A DNA stretch of 27,606 bases from Balneolaceae bacterium UBA3186 (GCA_002364085.1 DEXK01000005.1:1-27606); one strand, 5' to 3'; shown: positions 1 through 8,595, numbered from the stretch's first letter. Program-made: numbers and translations. The notes: generated from the letters alone by a model not told the origin.

Positions 1-51
1 GCCCTGCAGCGCCGATGGTACTGCACTCGTGGTAGAGTAGGTCATCGCCTT
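1..51 (+). rRNA. rrf: 5S ribosomal RNA, 3' end (partial)
   Basis: The first ~51 bases match the conserved 3' half of bacterial 5S rRNA: the GCGCCGATGGTACTGC block, then a GTGG-AGAGTAGGTC block, then a short 3' tail. The 5' half lies outside the window, so this is the downstream end of an rRNA operon. The exact 3' end is uncertain by a few bases. A T-run and an intrinsic terminator follow at once, as expected for the end of an rrn operon. Confidence 0.88.
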
Positions 52-62
52 CTTTTTTTTAT

Positions 63-95
63 AACCTCTTACTTGATTTAGTAAGAGGTTTTTTT
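63..95 (+). terminator. Rho-independent terminator of the rRNA operon
   Basis: A perfect 10-bp stem (AACCTCTTAC at 63-72 with GTAAGAGGTT at 81-90) encloses an 8-base loop and runs directly into a T tract (89-95). It lies just after the 5S rRNA and before the next gene at 150, so it most likely ends the rRNA transcript. The 54 bases between it and the next start codon show no convincing promoter. Confidence 0.9.
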
Positions 96-149
96 GTTTG
101 TACATTATTATTCATATCTAGTCGTTAATTGAAAAAATATAGCTAGTAA

Positions 150-2465
150 ATGAAATACTCTTTTGTATTAATTTTCGCATTATTTTCACAGCTTTCCCTT
201 TCACAAGAAATTTTGGAATGGAGAGCTCATACTTCTTTCCGTAGCATTATAGGTATTGAACAAGACAGTTTAGCAAGGGTATGGGCGCTTACTGATGGAG
301 GTATAGCTGTGTATGAGAATAACAGTCTTGTTAAACGGATTACTAAATTAGATGGTTTGAATCGATTACGGGGCACATCGATTTCTTATGATCAGGCTTC
401 TGCTAAAATATTTGTGGGTTACATTGATGGAGTAATCGACGTAATAGATATAGAAGATTATAGTATTGATCGTTTAGAGGATATACAAAGGAGTACTGCT
501 TTTACATCTAAAAGTGTGAATGAATTGTTAATAGTTGATAGTTCATTACTGGCAGGGACCGATTTTGGAATTGTTGAATATTCCATTTCAAATTTATTAG
601 TAAAAAATACTTTTCTAAAGCTAGGTGATTTTGATTCAGGTTCGAAAATAAATGACTTATTAGTTGTTGGTGATACCTTATACGTAGCTACTAATCAAGG
701 AATAGCTTATTCACCTATAGATGGTAATTACTCAAGTAATGACTGGACTAGCTATGGATCGAGTTCAGGATTAGGTAATAGTTCGATTTTGCATTTGGGA
801 AATTCAGAAAAAGACATTTTTGCTTCGTCGGAGGACCAAAATTTTAAGTATGACCAAAGTGCTAATAATTGGGTAGTTAACAATAGCTTCACTAATAATG
901 TAATAATCGGTTACTCAGAAATAGATAATACCTTTATAGCCTTAGCTCAAAAGAATATTTTTATAAAAAATGGATCGGGATTTGAGGCAAAATTTCTCTC
1001 TAATAACATAGGTACGGCATTAATAAATACTAAAAATGAAATTTTTGCATTTGGAACTCTCAACGGAGGTTTAGGAATTTTAAATAGAACAGACCTTTCC
1101 ATAGAGTATATTAATGGAGAGGGACCATTTACTAATCTATTTGATGGCCTCAATTTTGATAAAGGGATTTTAATCGCCTCTTCTACAAATAAATTTTCAG
1201 GAAATGGTAATATCGATCAATCGAAAGGATTCTATGTTCTAGAAGATGATGTGTGGATTAACTATAATTCTTTATTGAATTCGGAACTTAAAGAATTAGG
1301 ATTCCAACAAGCTTTCACATCTACTGTGACTGATCAGTATTATTATTTTGGGAGTTGGGGGCGTGGTGTTTCTCGGCTTAATAAGGAAACGAAAGAAATA
1401 AAAGTTTTTGATGAAACAAACTCCAGTTTAAGAGGGTGGCCTGCCGATGATCCAAATTTTCCGGTTATTACAGGGCTTGATACTGATACTAATGATGATG
1501 TTTGGCTAGTTAGCAGATACGGAGGTAGTCCTCTGTATAGACAAACTCCCGGAGAGGATGATTGGCAGAGTTTCGAAGAAAATAGTAGTGTAAGTTCATC
1601 AGACCTTTATGAGAACCTCTTTATAGATTCTTATAATCATAAGTGGATACCTCTCCAAAATGCTCAATCTAGTGGAACCGGATTATTAGTACTAGATACA
1701 AACGACCCTGAAAACAGTAACGATGATGTGGGTGTGAAGCTACAAATTGGGGCTTCGAATGGAAACCTTCCTGACAACAAGGTAAATGCATTGATAGAAG
1801 ATAAGAATGGGGAAGTTTGGATCGGTACTTCCAGAGGTATTGCTAAATTTATATTTCCTGAGCTTATAGTTGAAGGTTCTACACAGGAACGTACTGCCCA
1901 ATGGCTTATTAATGAAGATACTTCAGCAGTATCAAGATTTCTTTTAAGGGATATAAATGTGAGTACAATGGCAGTAAATGCTGCTAACGAAAAGTGGATA
2001 GGAAGTATAAATCAGGGTTTATATTTATTAAATCCAGAAGGAAGTAAAATAATTAAACGCTTTACTACTGAGAATAGCCCCCTTTTTTCAAATAGTATTA
2101 AATCGATAGCAGTTAACGATATTACCGGAGAAGTTTTTATTGCTACAGAAGGTGGTTTAATAAGCTACCAAGATATCCCAAAAGGTTCTATTGCTAAAAT
2201 GGATGAGCTGAAAGTATTTCCAAATCCATTCAACTATCAAAAAAATGAACAGATTTTTATTGACGGACTGAGTGATAAATCATTAATTAAAATATTAGGG
2301 GTTGATGGAACTGTGGTAAATTCCTTTTCTTCAGAAGGTGGTAGAGTTTCATGGAATGGAATGGATTCATCTGGTAATATGCTGGGTTCAGGTGTATATT
2401 ATATAATTGCAGTGGATGATTCAAAAGGCTCAAAAGGAGTAGGTAAAGTTGTAATAGTTAGGTAA
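150..2465 (+). CDS. porZ: PorZ-like type IX secretion system beta-propeller protein
   Basis: 771 residues, close to the ~776 of Porphyromonas PorZ. Seen: an N-terminal signal peptide (residues 1 to ~19, hydrophobic core, cut near LSLSQ); two-component-regulator-type propeller blades through about residues 25-680 (recurring blocks such as VWALTDGGIAV, ATNQGIAY, VWIGTSRGIAKF and ATEGGLISY); and a C-terminal sorting-type/FlgD-like beta-sandwich from K688 (FPNPF, then SGVYYIIA, ending GKVVIVR). Known for the family: PorZ sits on the outer membrane in the T9SS attachment complex with PorU and delivers A-LPS for coupling to cargo. The opening residues (W-x-x-H...VWALTDGGI...GLN...I-x-YD) resemble PorZ more than generic propeller sensors. 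The stop overlaps the next ATG by one base (TAATG), so translation is probably coupled to the glycosyltransferase downstream. Alternative: another T9SS-secreted propeller protein of unknown role. Confidence 0.72.
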   Translation: MKYSFVLIFALFSQLSLSQEILEWRAHTSFRSIIGIEQDSLARVWALTDGGIAVYENNSLVKRITKLDGLNRLRGTSISYDQASAKIFVGYIDGVIDVIDIEDYSIDRLEDIQRSTAFTSKSVNELLIVDSSLLAGTDFGIVEYSISNLLVKNTFLKLGDFDSGSKINDLLVVGDTLYVATNQGIAYSPIDGNYSSNDWTSYGSSSGLGNSSILHLGNSEKDIFASSEDQNFKYDQSANNWVVNNSFTNNVIIGYSEIDNTFIALAQKNIFIKNGSGFEAKFLSNNIGTALINTKNEIFAFGTLNGGLGILNRTDLSIEYINGEGPFTNLFDGLNFDKGILIASSTNKFSGNGNIDQSKGFYVLEDDVWINYNSLLNSELKELGFQQAFTSTVTDQYYYFGSWGRGVSRLNKETKEIKVFDETNSSLRGWPADDPNFPVITGLDTDTNDDVWLVSRYGGSPLYRQTPGEDDWQSFEENSSVSSSDLYENLFIDSYNHKWIPLQNAQSSGTGLLVLDTNDPENSNDDVGVKLQIGASNGNLPDNKVNALIEDKNGEVWIGTSRGIAKFIFPELIVEGSTQERTAQWLINEDTSAVSRFLLRDINVSTMAVNAANEKWIGSINQGLYLLNPEGSKIIKRFTTENSPLFSNSIKSIAVNDITGEVFIATEGGLISYQDIPKGSIAKMDELKVFPNPFNYQKNEQIFIDGLSDKSLIKILGVDGTVVNSFSSEGGRVSWNGMDSSGNMLGSGVYYIIAVDDSKGSKGVGKVVIVR

Positions 2466-3115
2466 TGGATATAACTACTGTAATAATTAACTTTCAGACA
2501 CCGGACTTGCTTGATAGAGCTGTTCGATCGTTTAAAAGATTTTATCCTGAGATACCTTTAATAATTATTGATAACGGATCAAAAGACTTAGGACAGTCTA
2601 AGAAATTAATTAAAAGTTTTGTCGAAGAGTTTGAATCAATTGAAGGGGTGTTTCTAGAAACTAATATTTTTCATGGGCCTGCTATGGACCTAGCTATTAA
2701 AGAATATGTGAATACTAAATATGTTTTTTTTCTGGATAGTGATACTGTTACAAAAAAAGGTGGGTTTCTTGAAGAAATGGATGAATTCATTTCTTCAGAA
2801 AGAGAAATTTATGGTATGGGAGAGATCATTAAAGCCAATAAAAGAGGGTACAAATCTGAAACCGGTAAGGAAATTTTGTTAACGCCTTATATGCTGATTA
2901 ATACTGATCTTTACTCCTCTTTACGCCCCTTTATACATCATGGACAACCAACGTTGCATAATTTTTCTGATGCAGCCAGCAAAGGTTTTACTTTAAAAGC
3001 ATATAAAATTTCGGATTATATAGACCATATTTGGAGAGGGACAGCAGATCGGTTTGGATATGGACTTGGTTTTAAAGGTAAACTAGACTATTTATTAAAC
3101 AAATTAGGTCTTTAA
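2465..3115 (+). CDS. Small family 2 (GT-A) glycosyltransferase
   Basis: 216 residues, cytosolic or peripheral, no signal peptide or clear membrane segment. The N-terminus is a GT-A nucleotide-binding fold: TTVIINFQTPD at the start, then IIIDNGSKD near residue 35, and a DXD-type metal site in FFLDSDT near residue 92. It therefore probably transfers a sugar from a nucleotide sugar. It is short for a GT2: the catalytic core is present, but the C-terminal part lacks the usual ED/W-type acceptor block I would look for. It starts inside the stop codon of the PorZ-like gene (TAATG) and its own stop overlaps the next ATG in the same way, so the three are very likely one translationally coupled operon. 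Acceptor and sugar cannot be told from sequence. Confidence 0.82.
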   Translation: MDITTVIINFQTPDLLDRAVRSFKRFYPEIPLIIIDNGSKDLGQSKKLIKSFVEEFESIEGVFLETNIFHGPAMDLAIKEYVNTKYVFFLDSDTVTKKGGFLEEMDEFISSEREIYGMGEIIKANKRGYKSETGKEILLTPYMLINTDLYSSLRPFIHHGQPTLHNFSDAASKGFTLKAYKISDYIDHIWRGTADRFGYGLGFKGKLDYLLNKLGL

Positions 3116-5205
3116 TGAAAAGCCCAGCCTATGATATTTCAATTATCATTGTGAATTATAATGTAAAAGAATATCTGCTTAATCTTTTACATTCTATAGA
3201 GAAGGCGAAAAATGACTTAAAGGTCAAAATTTATGTAATAGACAATGCTTCGACTGATGGATCAAAGGAAATTGTCCCTTCCAAATTTCCAGAAATTGAA
3301 TATATCTACAATGAAAATAATGTAGGATTTGGAAAAGCTAATAATCAGGCTATCAAAGTTGTAGATAGCGAGTTTACACTACTGATAAATCCTGATACAA
3401 TTGTCAGCGAAGACACATTGACTAAAATGTTAAGTCATTTAAAATCTAACCCAGAGGTCGCTGCAGCTGGGTGCAAGATCTTAAATCCTGACGGTACTTT
3501 TGCACCGGAATCCAGAAGATCAATTCCTACAATACGTTCAGCTGCTTCTAAGGTATTGGGGCTGTCTTCACTCTTTCCGAAAAGTAAATTTTTTTCCGGC
3601 TATTATTTAGGATGGTTAGATGAAGACGAAACTTCTTATATACCGGTATTATCAGGATCATTCATGTTTTTTAGAACTGATATTTTAAAAAAACTAAATG
3701 GCTTTGATGAGCGATTTTTTATGTATGGTGAGGATATAGATTTATGTTTTAGAGTTGCCAAACTTGGGTATAAAATTAGTTATTTCCCGGAGACTTCTAT
3801 CATTCATTATAAGGGCGAAAGCACAAAGAAAGGAGATCTCAAATACGTTAAATTATTCAATAAGGCTAACTATCAATTTTTTCAAAAACACTTTACATCA
3901 AGATATAGTTTTCTTTTCAGAAGCTTAATTTACATTGCTATTTCTTTTAGAGGTATTACATCTTTTCTGCTTTCTAAATCTAAAGAAATCAGATTAGCCT
4001 CTTTTGATATTATCATCTTAAACATTTCGTTGTTATTAGCCTTTATTATTCGCTTTTCATTTACAAACGATTTAAGTAGTAAGCTTAATAGCTTGAGAAG
4101 TTTAGAATATTTATGGGTGAATGTGTTACTCACAGGGCTGTTTATACTTTTTTCTATTGGTTTTAATTCGAGCAGAAGAATTGACTCGATCGCTGATAGC
4201 CTGAGAAAAACATTTTTTAGTTTTACAGGGGTTGCTGCAATTACTTTTTTTGCAAGAAATCTAGCCTTTTCAAGATCAGTGTTGGGCATTTCTTTTGTAT
4301 TAACAGCAGTACTAATAACAGTTTTACGTATTTACAGAGCAAATAGAGCTAAACAGGTTAAAAGTACAAGCGGAAAATTTAAAAAAACGAGACTGGCAAT
4401 AGTCGGGAGTAGTAATGCAGCCAACAATCTAATAAGTAAAATTAATACCCGTGCAGATTGGGACTATGAGGTAGTAGGTTTTGTTTCCAGTAAACCAAAT
4501 GATGAGCCCGGGAAGTCGGATGCATTGGGAGAGATTTCACAACTAAAGGATATTGTAAGAAATCATTCAATTGATCATCTGTACTTCATTCAAAGTGAGA
4601 TAAGCTATAAGGTTATGTTGGAGCAAATTTCACATCTAAAAAAAGAAAATCTGGTATTTAAAATTGTCCCGGAGTCAATGAATTATATTCTCGGTAAATC
4701 TGAAGTAGAATATATTGATTCAGTTCCGGTTGTCCTGTTTAATCTAACCTATCAGGAAGGATTGAATAAACTGTTAAAGAGGTGTTTCGATATTATGATA
4801 TCTCTGTTTCCAACAATTTTCTTTTTTGTAATTTCTATACCAAAGTTGATGAGTTCATCTTTTGAAAAAAGAACCAAGGATTCTCTTTCCTACTACACTC
4901 CAGTGAATAAAGCAAAAAACCTAAACAGGTTCTTATTATTTCAACAAGTTTTAGCTGGCAAGTTGAGTTTAATCGGTTCCCCAATCGCATCTGACTTTGA
5001 TCCTATTTACAAGTACAAAAGAGGTATAACAGGTTTAGTTCAACTTAATGCTCTAAGAATATCATCTTCAAAAGATCAGGAGCGCTTTGAATTGAATTAT
5101 TTGCAAAATTATTCTATCTGGTTGGATATCGATATTCTTTCAAAAAGTCTTTTTTCAGATTTCTCACTTTTGAGAAATATTGAAAACTTAGAAAAAAAGA
5201 ATTAA
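3115..5205 (+). CDS. Fusion of GT2 glycosyltransferase with degenerate polyprenyl glycosylphosphotransferase
   Basis: 696 residues in two parts. Residues 1 to ~265 are a rhamnosyltransferase-like GT2: IIIVNYN at 10-16, DNASTDGS at 43-50, NPDT at 92-95, and the acceptor/base block MYGEDIDLCFR starting at 203. From ~265 come about five hydrophobic segments, then a Rossmann-like segment (LAIVGSSNAANN, ~425 onward), then a region homologous to the catalytic domain of WbaP/WcaJ-type glycosylphosphotransferases (from ~550). That last domain looks dead. Aligned with the intact enzyme at 6415, the KFRTM segment is deleted, the catalytic Asp-Glu pair reads N604-R605, and GPRPE reads GSPIA. The fold marker GITG-x-x-Q and the final helix pattern remain. 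The GT2 part keeps its motifs. The membrane half may now serve as an anchor, scaffold or lipid-carrier binding module. The gene is coupled to the upstream GT2 and its 3' end shares 4 bases with convergent tgt. Confidence 0.82.
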   Translation: MKSPAYDISIIIVNYNVKEYLLNLLHSIEKAKNDLKVKIYVIDNASTDGSKEIVPSKFPEIEYIYNENNVGFGKANNQAIKVVDSEFTLLINPDTIVSEDTLTKMLSHLKSNPEVAAAGCKILNPDGTFAPESRRSIPTIRSAASKVLGLSSLFPKSKFFSGYYLGWLDEDETSYIPVLSGSFMFFRTDILKKLNGFDERFFMYGEDIDLCFRVAKLGYKISYFPETSIIHYKGESTKKGDLKYVKLFNKANYQFFQKHFTSRYSFLFRSLIYIAISFRGITSFLLSKSKEIRLASFDIIILNISLLLAFIIRFSFTNDLSSKLNSLRSLEYLWVNVLLTGLFILFSIGFNSSRRIDSIADSLRKTFFSFTGVAAITFFARNLAFSRSVLGISFVLTAVLITVLRIYRANRAKQVKSTSGKFKKTRLAIVGSSNAANNLISKINTRADWDYEVVGFVSSKPNDEPGKSDALGEISQLKDIVRNHSIDHLYFIQSEISYKVMLEQISHLKKENLVFKIVPESMNYILGKSEVEYIDSVPVVLFNLTYQEGLNKLLKRCFDIMISLFPTIFFFVISIPKLMSSSFEKRTKDSLSYYTPVNKAKNLNRFLLFQQVLAGKLSLIGSPIASDFDPIYKYKRGITGLVQLNALRISSSKDQERFELNYLQNYSIWLDIDILSKSLFSDFSLLRNIENLEKKN

Positions 5206-6329
5206 ATCTTAGATTCTACTTTTCGAACCATTTCAGGATACCATTCTGCAAAAGTATCATTAGCAATATGTTCACGTACTTTTTCCATTAACCACAAGTA
5301 AAAGGTAAGGTTATGAACCGATGCTAAAACCAGCCCAAAGATCTCGTTATGCTTTATGAGATGATGTATATAAGCCATAGTATAAGTATTGCAAAGCTCT
5401 GACGGAAAGTCTTCGTCTAAAGGTTTATGGTGATTCTTCCATTGGGCATTTCTGATATTTACTTTACCGTTTTTTGTAAAGATGGTGCCATTACGTGCAT
5501 TTCGAGTTGGCATCACACAATCAAACATATCAATACCTCTGGCTACACATTCCAGAAGATTCCCGGGAGTTCCAACCCCCATTAAATATCTGGCTTTATT
5601 CTTGGGAATATAATCCGTGTTAAGATCAGCCATTTCATACATCAGAGGAATAGGCTCTCCAACACTTAATCCACCAATAGCTATTCCTTCAAAATCCAGA
5701 TCTGTAATAAATTTTGTAGACTCTATTCTAAGGTCTTTGTAAGTGCTTCCTTGAATTATACCAAATTGATTTTGTTTGTGGCCATATAGGTCATTTGTTT
5801 CAAGAAAGTGTTTTCTTCCTCTTTTTGCCCAACGATGGGTTAACTCCATCGAGTTTTTAGCATATTCATATGTGCTTGGGTAAGGAGGACATTCATCTAA
5901 AAGCATCATTATATCTGAACCTAAGATGCGTTGCGTATCTACAACATTTTCAGGAGTGAATAAATGCTTGGAGCCATCAATATGACTTTTAAAGTGCGCT
6001 CCCTCTTCTTCAAGCTTTCTATTTTCAGATAGTGAAAAAATTTGGTATCCACCCGAATCGGTAAGTATGGGTTTGTTCCAATTCATGAACTTATGAAGCC
6101 CACCCGCTTCTTTCATTATCTCATTACCAGGTCTTAGATACAGATGATACGTGTTACCCAATATTATTTGCGCATGGATTTGCTCAATAAGTGACTTTTG
6201 AGAAACTCCTTTTACAGTTCCTAATGTGCCAACAGGCATAAAAATAGGAGTTTCAATAACACCATGATCGGTTTTAAACTCTCCCAAACGGGCTTTTGTG
6301 GATGCGGCTTCTTTTTTTAAAGTATACAA
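5202..6329 (-). CDS. tgt: Queuine/preQ1 tRNA-ribosyltransferase (tRNA-guanine transglycosylase)
   Basis: 375 residues, normal length for bacterial Tgt. It exchanges guanine 34 for preQ1 in GUN-anticodon tRNAs, a step of queuosine synthesis in the cytosol. Seen: TPIFMPVGT near the N-terminus, general acid/base D91 in DSGGYQIF, IIQGS, GGLSVGE, and nucleophile D270 in GIDMFDCVMPTRNARNG. The zinc site is incomplete: the family's C-x-C-x2-C...H pattern here reads F308, S310, C313, H339, so two of four ligands are missing while C313-H339 spacing (26) is kept. I recall a similar loss in other Bacteroidota Tgt proteins. The start is TTG at 6329; it gives the family's usual N-terminus and no in-frame ATG lies close by. 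Convergent with the fusion gene (4-base overlap) and divergent from the gene at 6415. Confidence 0.95.
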   Translation of the reverse strand: MYTLKKEAASTKARLGEFKTDHGVIETPIFMPVGTLGTVKGVSQKSLIEQIHAQIILGNTYHLYLRPGNEIMKEAGGLHKFMNWNKPILTDSGGYQIFSLSENRKLEEEGAHFKSHIDGSKHLFTPENVVDTQRILGSDIMMLLDECPPYPSTYEYAKNSMELTHRWAKRGRKHFLETNDLYGHKQNQFGIIQGSTYKDLRIESTKFITDLDFEGIAIGGLSVGEPIPLMYEMADLNTDYIPKNKARYLMGVGTPGNLLECVARGIDMFDCVMPTRNARNGTIFTKNGKVNIRNAQWKNHHKPLDEDFPSELCNTYTMAYIHHLIKHNEIFGLVLASVHNLTFYLWLMEKVREHIANDTFAEWYPEMVRKVESKI

Positions 6330-6414
6330 ACTAAAATTTGGTCTATTATTTATGAAGGAGACTGTTAAATGTGTATTTTAAGCGATTCAAAAACTAAGAA
6401 AGCTTAATTTTCTA

Positions 6415-7824
6415 TTGGGCAATTTAAAAAGATATAACGAAGTTATTTTCACAAGTTTGCTGGATTTTTTAATTCTTCTGGCAAGCTGGTTTGTGTTCCA
6501 TTGGTATCATAGTGAACAACTCAATATGATCCTAAAGGATGCAGATCTTAATTTTGTAAACACAGGAGTGCTGGTAAGCATTTACTGGATGTTTGTTTTT
6601 GTTGTAACCGGGTTGTATAAAAAACTATATCTGGTATCCCGGTTAGATGAGTTTATTACGGTTGTTAAAGCTACTTCAATTGGGGTTTTATTTTTATTTT
6701 TTATAGGACTAATTGGTGATAGTATTTCAATTGAGGAGCAAAAGTCATTAACTGTTTTTTACTGGAGCGTTACACTTGTATTGATCGCTTTTAATAGATT
6801 TTTAATAAGAACAATTCAAAGGTTTTACGCAAGAAGAGGCAAAGGATTACATAAAACGGTAATAATTGGAACAGGAAATACTGCGAAAACCGCATATGAT
6901 GACCTAATTCGAAATAAAACTTTAGGAATGCAGGTTCTTGGATTTATTCAGGTAAATGGAAAAGTGCCGGACGAAAGCTCAGGAATTCTACCTAATGAAG
7001 TAATAGGCCATTTAGATGACATAAGGTCTATTATTGATCAAAACCAAATACAGGATGTGCTTGTAGCACTTGAGCCTGAAAGACGAAGAGATCTGGTAAG
7101 TGTAATTTCAAAAGTTGACTTCCCAGATGTTACCTTAAAACTACTGCCTGATTTTTACCAATTGGTTAGCGGCTTAAGTAAAACCAATCAAATCTTCGGG
7201 ATGCCTTTGGTTGAAGTTTCTCCTGAGCCAATGCCTTTATGGGAACGAGCAGCAAAGCGAGTATTAGATATATTAGTTTCTATTCTGGCTCTGGTACTTT
7301 CAATTCCGTTCTTAATAATAGTATCTATTATAATTAAAATTAACTCAGAAGGCCCTGCAATCTTTAAGCAGACAAGAGTTGGAAAGAATGGAAAAACATT
7401 CACCATACTTAAGTTCAGAACTATGTTTATGAATGCTGAAGACGAAACAGGACCAACTTTAGCAAAAGAAAATGATCCAAGAGTTACAAGAGTGGGTTAC
7501 TGGTTAAGAAAATTACGTTTAGATGAGATTCCACAATTTATAAATGTTTTAAAAGGAGATATGAGTTTAGTAGGGCCACGACCTGAGCGGCCTCATTTTG
7601 TTAATCAATTTACAAAGCAAATACCGTTATATACTCGAAGGTTAAGAGTAAGACCTGGAATTACCGGCTGGGCACAGGTTAAGTGGAAGTATGGTGGTTC
7701 TCTAGATACGGTTCGTGAAAAAACCAAGTATGACCTTTTTTATATTGAAAATATATCGCTAAAAATGGATGCTAAGATCCTTATTAATACTGTTCTCACA
7801 ATCATAAAAGGAAAGGGGCAATAA
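6415..7824 (+). CDS. Polyprenyl glycosylphosphotransferase (WcaJ/WbaP-type initiating enzyme)
   Basis: 469 residues. This class moves a sugar-1-phosphate from a UDP-sugar to undecaprenyl phosphate at the inner membrane, the first step of exopolysaccharide, O-antigen or glycoprotein-glycan assembly. Seen: about four hydrophobic segments in residues 10-130, a Rossmann-like CoA-binding-type region (TVIIGTGNTAKTAYDDL, ~145-230), a reentrant hydrophobic helix (~285-310), and the full catalytic set: KFRTM at 333, the Asp-Glu pair D370-E371 in LRLDEIPQ, GPRPE at 387, and RPGITGWAQV. All signatures are intact, unlike the related domain in the gene at 3115. The start is TTG at 6415; the first in-frame ATG would remove the first membrane segment. 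The gene is divergent from tgt across 85 bases and stops 2 bases before the next gene. The sugar (glucose, galactose or an amino sugar) cannot be read from motifs. Confidence 0.92.
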   Translation: MGNLKRYNEVIFTSLLDFLILLASWFVFHWYHSEQLNMILKDADLNFVNTGVLVSIYWMFVFVVTGLYKKLYLVSRLDEFITVVKATSIGVLFLFFIGLIGDSISIEEQKSLTVFYWSVTLVLIAFNRFLIRTIQRFYARRGKGLHKTVIIGTGNTAKTAYDDLIRNKTLGMQVLGFIQVNGKVPDESSGILPNEVIGHLDDIRSIIDQNQIQDVLVALEPERRRDLVSVISKVDFPDVTLKLLPDFYQLVSGLSKTNQIFGMPLVEVSPEPMPLWERAAKRVLDILVSILALVLSIPFLIIVSIIIKINSEGPAIFKQTRVGKNGKTFTILKFRTMFMNAEDETGPTLAKENDPRVTRVGYWLRKLRLDEIPQFINVLKGDMSLVGPRPERPHFVNQFTKQIPLYTRRLRVRPGITGWAQVKWKYGGSLDTVREKTKYDLFYIENISLKMDAKILINTVLTIIKGKGQ

Positions 7825-7826
7825 CG

Positions 7827-8552
7827 ATGGATAAGGCTCTGATAATTATTCCTACTTACAATGAGGCAACGAATATTGTGAGAATGATTGATAGACTAAT
7901 GGCATTGGACTTTCCAATTGATGTGCTAGTAGTTGATGATGGTTCTCCAGATGGAACCGCTCAAAATGTTCGAATTAAGCAGAAAGAATATCCAGATAAA
8001 GTTCATCTGATCGAACGGGAATCTAAGCAAGGTCTAGGCACAGCTTATGTACGTGGATTTGAATTTGCTCTCCAGCATTCCTATGAATATATCCTCGAAA
8101 TGGATGCGGATTTTTCTCACAGACCGGAAGACGCTCTTAAATTGATTATGGCAGTAAAAAATGGAGATTGCGATGTGGCAGTTGGCTCCAGATATTGTAA
8201 AGGGATTAGCATTATAAACTGGCCACTTAGCAGGTTGATTCTTTCTTATGCTGCAAATATTTATGCTAGAACTATTACAGGACTACCAATTTTTGATACA
8301 ACTGCAGGATTTAAATGTTTAAGAAGAAGTGTAATTGAGGCGATCCCTTTAAAAAGAATAGAATCCAACGGATATGCTTTTCAGATAGAACTTCATTTCC
8401 GGGCATGGAAAGCCGGCTTCAAGCTCAAAGAAGTTTCAATTGTATTTAAAGAAAGACAAGAGGGCGTTTCAAAAATGTCCAAGGCAATAGTAAGAGAAGC
8501 GATTTGGCGTGTTTGGGCTTTAAAATTCAGAAGTATTTTTGGTGCACTTTAA
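7827..8552 (+). CDS. Polyprenol monophosphomannose synthase-like GT2
   Basis: 241 residues, the size of the soluble, single-domain DPM1/Ppm-type enzyme. Family members transfer mannose (some glucose) from GDP- or UDP-sugar to a polyprenyl phosphate, giving a lipid-linked donor for periplasmic glycosyltransferases. Seen: IIIPTYNEATNI at the N-terminus, D37-D38-G-S-PDGT nucleotide-binding loop, GLGTAYVRGF, metal-binding D93-A-D95 in EMDADFSHRPED, GSRY, and the late TAGFKCLRR and YAFQIELHFRAWKAGFKLKEVSIVFKER blocks split over the C-terminal half. No C-terminal membrane domain is present, so membrane contact must be peripheral. It begins 2 bases after the stop of the glycosylphosphotransferase gene, so the two are probably co-transcribed and both feed polyprenyl-linked sugars. 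Mannose as the sugar is inferred from family resemblance. Confidence 0.88.
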   Translation: MDKALIIIPTYNEATNIVRMIDRLMALDFPIDVLVVDDGSPDGTAQNVRIKQKEYPDKVHLIERESKQGLGTAYVRGFEFALQHSYEYILEMDADFSHRPEDALKLIMAVKNGDCDVAVGSRYCKGISIINWPLSRLILSYAANIYARTITGLPIFDTTAGFKCLRRSVIEAIPLKRIESNGYAFQIELHFRAWKAGFKLKEVSIVFKERQEGVSKMSKAIVREAIWRVWALKFRSIFGAL

Positions 8553-8564
8553 ATCGCATTAAGG

Positions 8565-8595
8565 CTGACCTTGTTAGTTTGATTGTTTATATTTG
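8565..8595 (+). promoter_or_regulatory. Candidate promoter for accA operon
   Basis: TATATTTG at 8588-8595 fits the Bacteroidota -7 consensus TAnnTTTG exactly and also resembles a -10 box (TATATT). CTGACC at 8565-8570 lies 17 bases upstream and is a weak match to TTGACA; a clear TTTG at the Bacteroidota -33 position is absent. It lies 24 bases before the accA start codon, in the only gap (67 bases) between the glycan genes and accA. Confidence 0.4.

Noticed and set aside
3930..4289. 119-codon minus-strand frame in the fusion gene
   Set aside because: It overlaps the membrane segments of the GT2 fusion; the reverse complement of hydrophobic coding DNA often stays open.
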